From Methanomassiliicoccales archaeon (lineage in GTDB: Archaea; Thermoplasmatota; Thermoplasmata; Methanomassiliicoccales; UBA472): 64,000 nt of DNA. The stretch covers positions 62,001 to 126,000 of the forward strand of contig JAPKYK010000001.1 in the NCBI GenBank assembly GCA_026394395.1. The letters run 5' to 3'. This document shows positions 9,376-17,218 of the stretch, one piece after another. Each line of letters opens with the position of its first letter. Position 1 is the first letter of the stretch. The position numbers and the translations under genes were made by a program. The notes below the pieces were generated by a model. The model saw nothing but the letters and a program-made list of their open reading frames with translations. It was not told where the DNA came from and made no database searches.

Positions 9376-11234
9376 TGCACCAGGTGACCGTAGGCATAGA
9401 GATCCATCAGCAGCTGGACACCTGCAAGCTATTCTGCTCCTGCCGCTCCCTGCTGGTAGAGGAGGGAGGTACAATACTGCACCGCCGGCTGAGGCCGGCG
9501 CAGAGCGAGATGGGGGAGATCGACCGCGCCGCCCTAGCCCAAGCGGAGCGCAAGATGCACTTCACCTATCAGGCGCCTAGGGGTGTCACCTGCCTGGTGG
9601 AGGCGGACGAGGAGCCGCCCCACGACGCTGACGCTGAAGCGACGCAGACCGCTCTCGTGGTCTCCTCTATGCTTAAAGCGCATGTCATGGACGAGGTCCA
9701 TTTCATGCGCAAGATCGTCATCGACGGTTCCAACACCAGCGGCTTCCAGAGGACCGCCCTGGTGGCCGTGGACGGGAGCATGGACCTCAACGGCCGCGGC
9801 ATCGGCATTCTGTCTGTATGCCTGGAGGAGGACGCTGCCCGCAAGGTGGAGACCAAGGACCGCGAGGTCACCTACCGCCTGGACCGTTTAGGAATACCGC
9901 TCATCGAGATTGCCACCGCCCCGGACATGCACGAGCCCGAAGAGGTCAAGGAGGTGGCGCAGCGCCTCGGCTCCATATTGCGTTCCACACGCAAGGTGAA
10001 GCGTGGTTTAGGGACCATACGCGAGGACCTGAACATATCTATACCTGGGGGAGCCCGGGTGGAGATAAAGGGCGCTCAGGACCTCAGCCTGCTGCCGACC
10101 TACGTGCGCAACGAGATGGAGAGGCAGCGCTCGCTGATCGAGATCAAAGAGCTGTTAGAGAAGCGTAAGGCCAAGCCGGTCACCGTGTCCGTCCGGGACA
10201 TCACCATTTTATTACATGGCAGCAGGTCCAAGGTCATCGTCTCCGCCCTGTCCAAGGGCGGCAAGGTCTTCGGTGCGCCGCTCCCGCTGTTCGCTGGAAC
10301 ATTGCGCAGCGCCGACGTCAAATTACGGTTGGGCGCGGAGATGGCCCAGTACGCCCGCTCCCACGGGGTGGCCGGTATATTTCATTCCGACGAGCTTCCC
10401 GCGTACGGGATCACCGACGAAGAGGTGCAGGCCATCAGGAAGGAGTTCCAGCTGGGCGAGATGGACTCCTTCGCCCTCTGCGCGGACCAGGCCGACCGGG
10501 CCGAGCCGGCGTTGCTGGCGGCCTTGGCCAGGGCCAACCAGGCCTTGGTCGGAGTCCCGGAAGAAACGCGCGACCCGCTTCCCGACGGTACCTCGGTCTA
10601 CAGCCGGCCGTTGCCCGGGGCGGGACGCATGTACCCGGAGACGGATGTGCGCCCGATCCTCATCGAGCCAAAGCGCCTGCGGGACATTGAGGCCAACCTT
10701 CCCGAGCTTCCCGAAGCCAGGACCGCCCGCCTCATTCATGATTACGGCATAAACGAGCAGCAGGCTCGGCAGCTGGTCCGGGAAGGGCACGACAACCTTT
10801 TCGAAGAGATCAGCAAGGACCGTTCGCTGGTGCCGGTGGCCGCCCGCACCTTCCTCAGCACCTACCCGGAGCTGGAAAAGGAGGGCGTGGACGTCAAGGC
10901 CTTGCCGGACGAGCAGGTCAAGGAGGCCTTTGCCGCCCTGTCCTCCGGCAGGTTCGCCAAGGAGGCCCTGCCCGCGGTCCTTAAGGAATTGGCCAAGGGG
11001 GTTGGAGTGGAACAGTCCATGGCCTCGCTAGGGCTGGCCACCATGGACCAGAGGGAAGCGGAGGGGATCATCGACGGCATAATCGCCCAAAGGGCGGACT
11101 TCGTGCGCGAAAAGAAGCAGGGCGCCGTAGGACCGCTCATGGGCGTGGCCATGAAGGAGCTGCGGGGCAAGGTGGACGGCAAGGAGGCCGCCGACCTGCT
11201 TAAGCGTCGGATCGAGGCCTTCCTTAAAGGGTGA
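9375..11234 (+). CDS. gatE: Glutamyl-tRNA(Gln) amidotransferase subunit E
   Basis: GatE is the tRNA-binding kinase/transferase subunit that phosphorylates the glutamate on mischarged tRNA(Gln) and amidates it with ammonia from GatD. The protein opens with VGIEIHQQLDTCKLFCSC, the GatB/E signature, contains the GatB-like core (DLNISIPGGARVEIKGAQ, YPETDVRPI), an inserted GAD/AspRS-like domain in the middle (from about residue 270), and ends with the helical GatB/YqeY tail (EGIIDGIIAQR, MKELRGKVDG). Length 619 aa is normal. ATG 9375 overlaps the gatD stop (TGATG), with GGAGG at 9362-9366 inside gatD. Its 3' end overlaps the convergent methyltransferase gene by 11 bp. Confidence 0.95.
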   Translation: MHQVTVGIEIHQQLDTCKLFCSCRSLLVEEGGTILHRRLRPAQSEMGEIDRAALAQAERKMHFTYQAPRGVTCLVEADEEPPHDADAEATQTALVVSSMLKAHVMDEVHFMRKIVIDGSNTSGFQRTALVAVDGSMDLNGRGIGILSVCLEEDAARKVETKDREVTYRLDRLGIPLIEIATAPDMHEPEEVKEVAQRLGSILRSTRKVKRGLGTIREDLNISIPGGARVEIKGAQDLSLLPTYVRNEMERQRSLIEIKELLEKRKAKPVTVSVRDITILLHGSRSKVIVSALSKGGKVFGAPLPLFAGTLRSADVKLRLGAEMAQYARSHGVAGIFHSDELPAYGITDEEVQAIRKEFQLGEMDSFALCADQADRAEPALLAALARANQALVGVPEETRDPLPDGTSVYSRPLPGAGRMYPETDVRPILIEPKRLRDIEANLPELPEARTARLIHDYGINEQQARQLVREGHDNLFEEISKDRSLVPVAARTFLSTYPELEKEGVDVKALPDEQVKEAFAALSSGRFAKEALPAVLKELAKGVGVEQSMASLGLATMDQREAEGIIDGIIAQRADFVREKKQGAVGPLMGVAMKELRGKVDGKEAADLLKRRIEAFLKG

Positions 11235-11790
11235 GGCGGAGCACCTTAAGTTCCTCGAAGAAGAGGGTCTTGGAGGTCACGATATCCTTGCTCCATCCTT
11301 GCGTCAGTTCTTCGAGCTGCAGCTCGTCCGCATCGCTGGAGACCAGTATTAGCACCTGACCTCCGGGGGCAAGATGCTCCCGGGCACCCCTCAGGAACCC
11401 GGAGGTTACCTCCAGGCCGCTCTCCCCCCCGGCCCAGCAGAGGTCCTCCCTGCCTTGGACCTCCCCACGGAGGTAAGGGGGGTTGAAGACGATGAGGTCA
11501 AAAAGACCTTCCACGTTCTGAAAGAGGTCGCTCTGGACGACCCTGATGTCCAGCGTGTTCCTCCGGGCGTTCTCCTCGGTGTTCCTGACCGCCTGGGGGT
11601 CCACGTCCGCGGCGGTGACCGAGGCTCCGGCCCTGGCCATGTGCAATGACAGGAATCCGCTGCCGCACCCCATCTCCAGCACCCTCTCCCCCCTGCAAAC
11701 CTTCAAGGCGGACAGCATTAGCAAGGTGTCCTCGGCCGGAAGGTAGATCTCGGGGAAAACCTCCATCTGGATGTCACGGTCGCGCAGCAC
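11224..11790 (-). CDS. HemK2-like N5-glutamine methyltransferase (release-factor methylase family)
   Basis: A small class I SAM methyltransferase (188 aa). VYLPAEDT-like IYLPAEDTLLMLSAL at the N-terminus and the SAM motif ERVLEMGCGSGFLSLHMA are followed by the NPPY catalytic motif (IVFNPPYLRGEVQ) typical of enzymes that methylate glutamine side chains. Archaeal/eukaryotic members (HemK2/Mtq2), which work with the activator Trm112, modify the GGQ glutamine of release factor 1; a Trm112-like protein is encoded at 61820-61996. The GTG at 11790 lies about 28 nt from the TTATTATG box A, implying a leaderless mRNA; ATG at 11766 is the alternative. Confidence 0.85.
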   Translation of the reverse strand: MLRDRDIQMEVFPEIYLPAEDTLLMLSALKVCRGERVLEMGCGSGFLSLHMARAGASVTAADVDPQAVRNTEENARRNTLDIRVVQSDLFQNVEGLFDLIVFNPPYLRGEVQGREDLCWAGGESGLEVTSGFLRGAREHLAPGGQVLILVSSDADELQLEELTQGWSKDIVTSKTLFFEELKVLRLTL

Positions 11791-11808
11791 GAAAGCTCAG
11801 TGGCGCGC

Positions 11809-11824
11809 CGCATAATAACCTTTC
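11809..11824. promoter_or_regulatory. Shared divergent box A (CGCATAATAACCTTTC)
   Basis: In the 53-bp gap between the divergent starts 11790 (-) and 11844 (+) only one clear box A is seen. Read on the minus strand (TTATTATG) it lies 21-28 nt upstream of the GTG of the methyltransferase; read on the plus strand (ATAATAAC) it lies 26-32 nt upstream of the rhomboid ATG. A second plus-strand AT tract (TTTAAAA, 11832) is too close to the ATG. The same 16 bases recur at 62019-62034. Confidence 0.5.
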
Positions 11825-11843
11825 CCGAAGGGTTTAAAACGGG

Positions 11844-12758
11844 ATGGTCCATCGGAGGGGAGTGGACCTGTTCAGCCTGCTCAGCCTGGCCGTCATCGTT
11901 CTGGGGCTGGTCATAGCTTACTACAAGAAGTATCCCTTAGCCCAGTCGCTGGTGCTGATCAACCTGATGGTCTTCCTCCTCACCATCATGGCCTCCTGGG
12001 ACACCTCCGGCCTGTCCCCGGTGCAGACCGACCTGGGCTTCCGGCCCATATACCTGGAAGAACCCGCACATCTCTTCACCATCTTCACCCAGATGTTCGT
12101 GCACGGCAGCCTGACGCACGTGCTGTTCAATATGCTCTTCCTTTTCCTGATCGGACTGCCGCTGGAGGAGAGGGTGGGCCGCAAGGCCTTTGCCCTGTGC
12201 TACTTCGTCCCTGGCCTGATAGCCCTGGTGCTGGAAACGGCCATCAGGGGGGCGGACTCCGACATATTGATGCTGGGGGCCTCGGGCGCCATATCCGGGG
12301 TCATGGGGGCCCTGCTGTTCCTCTACCCCAAGGACGAGATACCGATGTTCCTCGGCCCCATCTTCCTGCCCAAGGTCCCGGTCTGGCTGTCCGTGGGCGC
12401 CTGGTTCGCCATTCAGGTGGTGACACTGTTCACCCTGCCCTCGGGGCTGGCCTCCGGCAGCGTAGCCTACGGGGCGCACATCGGCGGGTTCGTGGCCGGG
12501 ATGGCCATGACCCAGTTCCTGCCCACGGAACGAAAGACGTCCTCGGCACCGGCCGCTGCCAACCTCAGCGACCTGGCCACTACCGAAGAGCTGAAGCAGA
12601 TGCAGTTGCGCATCGAGAGCGAGAGCGAGCCTCAGGTGAGAATGGCCTGGCTGGAGCACTTCGCCGGCAAGGCCAAATGCCCGGAGTGCGGCTCCGACCT
12701 GACGCTGGAGGGAAACCGTATTAAGTGCGCATGCGGATGGGAGAGGACGGTGAGATGA
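11844..12758 (+). CDS. Rhomboid-family intramembrane serine protease with C-terminal zinc ribbon
   Basis: Six or seven transmembrane segments with the rhomboid signature: the HGSLTHVLFNMLFL helix, the catalytic serine in LGASGAISGVMGA and the catalytic histidine in YGAHIGGFVAGMA. It would cleave single-pass membrane proteins within the bilayer. After the membrane core a ~70-residue cytosolic tail ends in a zinc ribbon (CPECGSDLTLEGNRIKCACGW), which is unusual for a rhomboid. The mRNA is probably leaderless (see box A at 11811). The stop overlaps the next start as ATGA, so it is translationally coupled to the metallo-beta-lactamase, HVO_0476 and pcm genes. Confidence 0.9.
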   Translation: MVHRRGVDLFSLLSLAVIVLGLVIAYYKKYPLAQSLVLINLMVFLLTIMASWDTSGLSPVQTDLGFRPIYLEEPAHLFTIFTQMFVHGSLTHVLFNMLFLFLIGLPLEERVGRKAFALCYFVPGLIALVLETAIRGADSDILMLGASGAISGVMGALLFLYPKDEIPMFLGPIFLPKVPVWLSVGAWFAIQVVTLFTLPSGLASGSVAYGAHIGGFVAGMAMTQFLPTERKTSSAPAAANLSDLATTEELKQMQLRIESESEPQVRMAWLEHFAGKAKCPECGSDLTLEGNRIKCACGWERTVR

Positions 12759-13348
12759 CGGACAACAGGGTAGAAGTGCTCTGCCCGGGGATGATCCGCC
12801 GGGACGGGCAGATCGTCCTTGAAGCCAGGTCCTCCGTGAGCCTGGTCAGCTGCGGGGAACGGCACCTGCTGGTGGACACCAGCGGACCCCAGAACCGGAA
12901 GCTGCTCCTGCAAGCGCTCAGGTCCCGGGGCGTCGCCCCTGATGATATTGAGATAGTGGTCATGACCCATCTGCACCACGACCACTTGGGGAACATCGAC
13001 CTGTTCCCAAAGGCCGAACGCTACGCGCACCGGTTGGAATCCCCCGGACCGACCTATCACGCCGTGGACGAGGATTCGGAGATATGGAAAGGTGTGCGTC
13101 TTATGCATACCCCGGGGCACACCAGGGGGAGCATGAGCGTGCTGGTGGAGGGCGGGGAGAGATACGGCCTGGTCGGCGACGCCATACCCACCGAGGACAA
13201 CGCACGGAAATGGGTGCCCCCCGAGCACCACTATGACCGAGACCTGGCGATGGAGAGCATGTCCCGTTTGATGGGCGAGGTCGACATCATCGTGCCAGGC
13301 CACGGGCCGTCGTTCCGGACAGCGGATTACAGGAGGGAGAAAGGATGA
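12755..13348 (+). CDS. Metallo-beta-lactamase-fold hydrolase
   Basis: A 197-aa single-domain MBL protein. The metal-binding motif THLHHDHLG (HxHxDH) is complete, followed by TPGHTRGS (third histidine), the bridging aspartate in LVGDAIP and the last histidine in VPGHGPS. Such short proteins hydrolyse thioesters, lactones or glyoxalase-type substrates; the substrate is not evident. ATG 12755 overlaps the rhomboid stop in ATGA; an ATG at 12725 lies inside the rhomboid zinc ribbon and is less likely. The stop overlaps the next gene in the same ATGA manner. Confidence 0.9.
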   Translation: MTDNRVEVLCPGMIRRDGQIVLEARSSVSLVSCGERHLLVDTSGPQNRKLLLQALRSRGVAPDDIEIVVMTHLHHDHLGNIDLFPKAERYAHRLESPGPTYHAVDEDSEIWKGVRLMHTPGHTRGSMSVLVEGGERYGLVGDAIPTEDNARKWVPPEHHYDRDLAMESMSRLMGEVDIIVPGHGPSFRTADYRREKG

Positions 13349-13944
13349 GCGTACCCAATGCGATATACGCGGAATGCCCCGACTGCGGGGAGGAGACCCT
13401 GCACGAGGTGCTCAAGGGGCGGCTAGGCAAGGACGGGGACACCCTCGAGGGCACCCTCAAATGTCAGGAATGCGGGCGGGTGCACACCGCCGTGGTGCGC
13501 GAGGCCAAGACGGTCAAGGTGCCGGTCATCGTCAGCGACCAGGGCCAATCGAGGAAGGCGGAGCTGGAGCTGCCGGAAGACGATGAGCTGAGGGTGGAGG
13601 ACGAGCTGGTGCTGGAAGACCTGCCCATCATCATAAGCTCCCTGGAGAAGGGCGACGCGCGGGTGAACAAGGCATTGGTGAAGGACATAACCACCATATG
13701 GGCCAAGCGCTTCGACAAGGTGCATGTGAAGATATCCATCAACGACGTGCACAAGACCATACCCACCGAGGTCATCGCCCTGCCGGAGGAGGAATTCTTC
13801 ATCGGCGACCTGATGAACGTGAACCGCTACGAGGTGGTCATCACCCAGATCAAGACCAAGGATGCCACGGTGCGGCGGGGGTCGGTCATGGCCATGGACA
13901 TCGTGAGGATATACGCCAGAAAGGCCCGCACCACCTACACGTGA
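13345..13944 (+). CDS. HVO_0476-family zinc-finger protein
   Basis: A 199-aa archaeal protein of unknown function. It begins with a zinc ribbon ([16 protein letters not shown] ... [10 protein letters not shown]), continues with an acidic beta-rich linker ([20 protein letters not shown]), and ends with an OB-like/TRAM-like beta segment ([17 protein letters not shown]). This matches the HVO_0476 family widespread in Euryarchaeota and suggests nucleic-acid or translation-linked work, though none has been shown from the sequence. The start overlaps the preceding stop, with GGAGGGAG just upstream, and pcm follows after 4 nt. Confidence 0.85.
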   Translation: MSVPNAIYAECPDCGEETLHEVLKGRLGKDGDTLEGTLKCQECGRVHTAVVREAKTVKVPVIVSDQGQSRKAELELPEDDELRVEDELVLEDLPIIISSLEKGDARVNKALVKDITTIWAKRFDKVHVKISINDVHKTIPTEVIALPEEEFFIGDLMNVNRYEVVITQIKTKDATVRRGSVMAMDIVRIYARKARTTYT

Positions 13945-13948
13945 TCCC

Positions 13949-14596
13949 ATGCGGGACGAAAAGGCCTCCATGGTGAGGGGGCTGAAGGAGCGGGGCCTGA
14001 TAACCTCCCCGGAAGTGGAGAGGGCCATGCTGAAGGTCCCCCGCCACCTGTTCCTGCCTGCTGAATTGAAGTATCAGGCCTACCGGGACACGCCTCTTCC
14101 AATAGGCGAAGGGCAGACCATCTCCGCGCCGCACATGGTGGCGATGATGGCCGAGGCATTGCAGCTGGTCCCCGGGCACAAGGTGCTGGAGATCGGGACC
14201 GGCTCCGGCTACAACGCCGCGGTGATGGCCGAGCTGGTCGGCGAGGAAGGACGAATCATAACCGTAGAAAGGCACCCGGCGCTGGCAGAGACGGCGGAGC
14301 GAGCCATAAAGGAGAACGGTTATCGTAACGTCACCGTGGTGGTGGGGGACGGCTCGCTAGGGTACGAGAGCGAGGCTCCCTACGACCGGATCAGCGTCAC
14401 CTGCGGCGCGCCTGATATACCGGAACCATTGGCGGAACAGCTCAAGGAGAACGGTGTTATGGTCATACCGGTGGGGTGGCTGGAGTTCCAGTCCCTGCTG
14501 CGGGCGAGGAAGGTCCACGGGATCCTGGAAAAAGAGAACCTGGGCTCGGTGGCCTTCGTGCCCCTCATCGGAGAGAAAGGTCACCGTTCAAAGTAG
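13949..14596 (+). CDS. pcm: Protein-L-isoaspartate O-methyltransferase
   Basis: Pcm methylates abnormal L-isoaspartyl residues in aged proteins so they can revert to aspartate. The 215-aa protein shows the family order: [30 protein letters not shown] (substrate-binding start, here read in parts), the SAM motif [18 protein letters not shown], the acidic ribose-binding VERHPALAE, and [17 protein letters not shown]. It starts 4 nt after the HVO_0476 gene as the last member of the overlapping rhomboid-led cluster. Its 3' end overlaps the convergent HAD gene by 9 bp. Confidence 0.95.
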   Translation: MRDEKASMVRGLKERGLITSPEVERAMLKVPRHLFLPAELKYQAYRDTPLPIGEGQTISAPHMVAMMAEALQLVPGHKVLEIGTGSGYNAAVMAELVGEEGRIITVERHPALAETAERAIKENGYRNVTVVVGDGSLGYESEAPYDRISVTCGAPDIPEPLAEQLKENGVMVIPVGWLEFQSLLRARKVHGILEKENLGSVAFVPLIGEKGHRSK

Positions 14597-15244
14597 GTAG
14601 GGCAGCACCGCGCTCAGGTCGGCGTTACGCACCACGTGGTCGGCGTTACGCACCACCTCCTCGTCGATGGGATTGAAGGCGATCCCCAGCGACGAACCCT
14701 CGAACATGGAGACGTCGATGCTGCTGTTGCCGATGCTGGCCGTTCGTTCCGGTAGGACGCCGAACAGCCCCTGGGCCTCCTGGAGCGCCTTCTTCTTGTT
14801 GCACAGCTCCACGCGCAGCACCCCCTCCCCGGTCAAGCGCCCCTCCTGGTCCGCGGCCAGCCCGTTGGACCACTGGGCGTCGAAGCCGTATTCCCGGGCG
14901 ATCTTGCCGGCGATGAGGTCCAGCCCCCCGCTGATGATGACCGTGCGCACTCCGCGGGCCTGCAGGGCGCCGACGGTCCGCCCGATGCCTGGGTTTATCG
15001 GCAAACGCAAGAGCTCGGTCTCCACGTCCGGCAATCGCAGCCCGGGCCGGTGCCTCAGCCATAGCGCGATGTCCCGCCGCATGAACTCCAGGTCGTCTAT
15101 CTCCCCGTCCATGAAGGAGATGACCGACTCCTCGTTGCTGACCCCGAACCGGTCGTGGACCCAGGTCCAAGAGGACAGATAGTCCACCAGCACCCCGTCC
15201 ATGTCGAAGGCGACCAGGTCGTACTTGCGGCCATTGCTGGGCAT
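14588..15244 (-). CDS. HAD-superfamily phosphatase, phosphoserine phosphatase-like
   Basis: A 218-aa HAD hydrolase. Motif I is FDMDGVLVD with the nucleophile Asp, motif II is TVIISGGLD, motif III lysine lies in CNKKKAL and motif IV is [13 protein letters not shown]. The class I cap and HAD-IB layout resemble SerB, so phosphoserine or another small phosphomonoester is the likely substrate. The start at 15244 ([14 protein letters not shown]) is chosen because TTATAA lies 23-28 nt upstream; the ATG at 15268 falls inside that box. The C-terminus carries a 7-residue tandem duplication ([14 protein letters not shown]). Confidence 0.88.
   Translation of the reverse strand: MPSNGRKYDLVAFDMDGVLVDYLSSWTWVHDRFGVSNEESVISFMDGEIDDLEFMRRDIALWLRHRPGLRLPDVETELLRLPINPGIGRTVGALQARGVRTVIISGGLDLIAGKIAREYGFDAQWSNGLAADQEGRLTGEGVLRVELCNKKKALQEAQGLFGVLPERTASIGNSSIDVSMFEGSSLGIAFNPIDEEVVRNADHVVRNADLSAVLPYLL
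14617..14656. repeat. 21-bp in-frame tandem duplication in the HAD gene
   Basis: GGTCGGCGTTACGCACCAC occurs at 14617-14635 and again at 14638-14656, giving a period of 21 bp. On the coding (minus) strand it doubles the heptapeptide VVRNAD(H/L) near the C-terminus. The two copies are identical over 19 bases, so the event looks recent. Confidence 0.9.
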
Positions 15245-15266
15245 CGCAGGTTGCCAGGAGGGAATC

Positions 15267-15272
15267 ATTATA
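15267..15272. promoter_or_regulatory. Palindromic TTATAA box A shared by two divergent leaderless genes
   Basis: TTATAA is its own reverse complement. It lies 23-28 nt from the HAD start (15244, minus) and 26-31 nt from the TraB-like start (15298, plus), both the right distance for an archaeal box A with a leaderless transcript. No ribosome binding site precedes either start. Confidence 0.55.
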
Positions 15273-15297
15273 AGAAGGTTGCTGCAAATGGCGGGAC

Positions 15298-15999
15298 ATG
15301 ATCATCCTGGTGGGAGTGGCGCACATCATTGACGTCGCGAAGCCGCTCGACGTCCTGATAAGCCATTACTCCCCGGGGGCGGTGGGGATAGAGCTGGACC
15401 CCGGGCGCTACCGGGCCCTGCTGGACAAGGAGGTCAAACGCAACGTGCCCCTGCCCTACAGATTATTAGCGCTCATGCAAAGGCGCATGGCCGACCAGTT
15501 CGACGGGGAGGTGGGCGCGGAGATGCTGGCGGCCGTCGATTCCGCCCAGAGGAACGGGGCGCAGGTGGTGTTCGTGGACACGGACGCCGCCCGGCTGTTC
15601 GACTCGCTGCTCCGTCAGATGTCCTTCAAGGAGAGGGTCCTGATGTTCTTCTCCTCCTTCGCCGGCCTGTTCATGAGCCGCAAGAAGGTGGAGAAGGAGC
15701 TGCAGGAGTTCCAGGAGAACGAGGGGCAGTACATGGACGTGCTGGCCAAGAGCTACCCCACGGTCAAGCGCGTGCTGATCGACGAGCGCAACGAGCACAT
15801 GTCCAAGGCCATACTGAGGGCGGAGGGGGAGCACGGCAGCGTGCTGGCGGTGATCGGCGACGGGCACGTGGAAGGGATACGGAAATTGATCGCCCGCGAG
15901 GACCTGGTGCACTATCGTCTGAAAGATTTGCAGAACCTGAAGCTGAAGGCTCCGACGTCCACGTCCGAGGCCTCCTTCACCTTCGTGGCGCAGGCCTGA
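15298..15999 (+). CDS. TraB/PrgY-like domain protein without a membrane region
   Basis: A 233-aa protein with the TraB-domain pattern: VGVAHII at the start (family GTAHV), VGIELDPGRYRALL (ELD plus catalytic-like Arg), FVDTDAARL and the late ERNEHMSKAI and VIGDGHVEGI motifs, where the DERN..M and G.GH elements are the conserved core shared with erythromycin-esterase/EreA-like and Tiki proteases. Known archaeal TraB proteins usually carry a C-terminal multi-helix membrane domain; this one ends after the GH motif, so it is probably soluble. Function is unproven in archaea. Confidence 0.8.
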   Translation: MIILVGVAHIIDVAKPLDVLISHYSPGAVGIELDPGRYRALLDKEVKRNVPLPYRLLALMQRRMADQFDGEVGAEMLAAVDSAQRNGAQVVFVDTDAARLFDSLLRQMSFKERVLMFFSSFAGLFMSRKKVEKELQEFQENEGQYMDVLAKSYPTVKRVLIDERNEHMSKAILRAEGEHGSVLAVIGDGHVEGIRKLIAREDLVHYRLKDLQNLKLKAPTSTSEASFTFVAQA

Positions 16000-16036
16000 G
16001 GCAAACCCTTTTTCCCTTGAGCGCATACCTAATACG

Positions 16037-16711
16037 ATGAAGGTCGTCCTGCTCTCATACACCAAGGACGCGGAGCGCCTATGCGCCGCGGCCGCCCACT
16101 CCTGCTATTCCCAAGACCCGGCCAGCGACATACTGGAAGTGATGGAGGAGAACAAGGCCGGAGGCTACATCGACAAGGTTGTGGGCATGGGCCACAACTC
16201 GGTGATCGAACACGCCTCGTACACCTTCTCCTTGGAGGGTGTGTCCCGCTCCCTGACCCACCAGCTGGTCCGGCACCGCATCGCCAGCTTCTCCCAGCAG
16301 AGCCAGAGGTACGTCTCGCTGCTCGAGCCAGACTACGTCGTTCCCGGCACTATCCAATCGGACCCCGAGGCCAACCGGGTGTTCGAGGAGGCTATGCAGA
16401 AGGCCTGGGAGGCCTATCAACAGCTCGTCTCCATCGTCCCGGTGGAGGACGCCCGGTACGTCCTGCCGAACGCCTGCGCCACCAACATCGTCGTCACCAT
16501 GAACGCCCGGGAGCTTTGGCACTTCTTCACGTTACGAACTTGCCGTAGGGCGCAACAGGAGATCAGGACCGCCGCCGAGCTGATGTTCAAGGAGGTCCGG
16601 CAGGTCTCCCCCAGCATCTTCAAGGACGCTGGACCGGCCTGCCTGCGGGGCAAGTGTCCAGAAGGGAAACTGAGCTGCGGCAAGCCCCGGGTGGAGCTAA
16701 AATTTAAATAA
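16037..16711 (+). CDS. thyX: Flavin-dependent thymidylate synthase ThyX
   Basis: ThyX makes dTMP from dUMP with FAD, NADPH and methylene-tetrahydrofolate or a methanopterin analogue. The diagnostic ThyX motif RHRxxSxxxxSQR is present as RHRIASFSQQSQRY, preceded by MGHNSVIEHASYTF and followed by VTMNARELWHFFTLRTCRRAQQEIR. Length is 224 aa. The ATG at 16037 has no clear ribosome binding site. S17e follows closely and its promoter lies over the thyX stop codon. Confidence 0.96.
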   Translation: MKVVLLSYTKDAERLCAAAAHSCYSQDPASDILEVMEENKAGGYIDKVVGMGHNSVIEHASYTFSLEGVSRSLTHQLVRHRIASFSQQSQRYVSLLEPDYVVPGTIQSDPEANRVFEEAMQKAWEAYQQLVSIVPVEDARYVLPNACATNIVVTMNARELWHFFTLRTCRRAQQEIRTAAELMFKEVRQVSPSIFKDAGPACLRGKCPEGKLSCGKPRVELKFK

Positions 16712-16749
16712 TGTTACGGCTTTGGCCGGACTTATCTGGAAAGATTGCT

Positions 16750-16941
16750 ATGGGCAACGTCAGACCAACTTACATTAAAAGGGTGGCCATCGAACTGGTC
16801 GAGAAGTACCCCCGGGCCTTCAGCGCCGACTTCGAGAACAACAAGGTGCTGGTCCAGAGGCTCACCAATGTGGATTCTATCATGATGAGGAACCGCATCG
16901 CCGGGTACATCAGCCGGTACTGGCAGAACCAAGAGTTCTAA
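16750..16941 (+). CDS. rps17e: 30S ribosomal protein S17e
   Basis: A 63-aa basic protein, MGNVRPTYIKRVAIELVEKYP at the N-terminus and SRYWQNQEF at the end, which matches the archaeal/eukaryotic small-subunit protein eS17. An upstream ATG at 16711 would add an unlikely leader, so 16750 is used; GGAAAG lies 7 nt before it. TTTAAATA at 16703-16710, across the thyX stop, is a suitable box A with a short leader. Confidence 0.92.
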   Translation: MGNVRPTYIKRVAIELVEKYPRAFSADFENNKVLVQRLTNVDSIMMRNRIAGYISRYWQNQEF

Positions 16942-17136
16942 AACCCCAAACGGTCGCCTGCTGCGGTCGGCGATCGAAAGTCGATCCTTGAACCGTTCTT
17001 CTTGTCATCGGTGGAAGGTCCACATTCTCGCTTTTTTTAAGACAGATTCACGTCTGGCCGGTCGTTGATCGACGCCTCTCCGCTCCGCTTTCAGTAATAA
17101 CGCTTTAGTAATTGGAGCATATTGTCCACAAACTAA
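16942..17136. other. Gap between rps17e and tRNA-Arg
   Basis: No gene is seen. It holds a small inverted repeat (ATCGA-AAG-TCGAT around 16970-16985), a T-run (CTTTTTTT, about 17031-17038) that may end the rps17e transcript, and CTTTAGTAAT (17102-17111), a plausible box A for the tRNA gene 26 nt further on. Confidence 0.4.
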
Positions 17137-17210
17137 GCCCGGGTGGGGTAGCTTGGATATCCTAAGAGGCTGCGGACCTCTAGACCCGGATTCGAATTCC
17201 GGCCCGGGCG
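17137..17210 (+). tRNA. tRNA-Arg (anticodon GCG)
   Basis: The acceptor GCCCGGG pairs with CCCGGGC at the end. The anticodon stem AGAGG/CCTCT holds the loop CTGCGGA, giving anticodon GCG for CGC/CGU codons. The T-arm CCGGA-TTCGAAT-TCCGG is perfect. The discriminator is G and no CCA is encoded. No intron. It ends 8 bp from the convergent rqcH stop codon. Confidence 0.95.
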
Positions 17211-17218
17211 CTTTCTTC

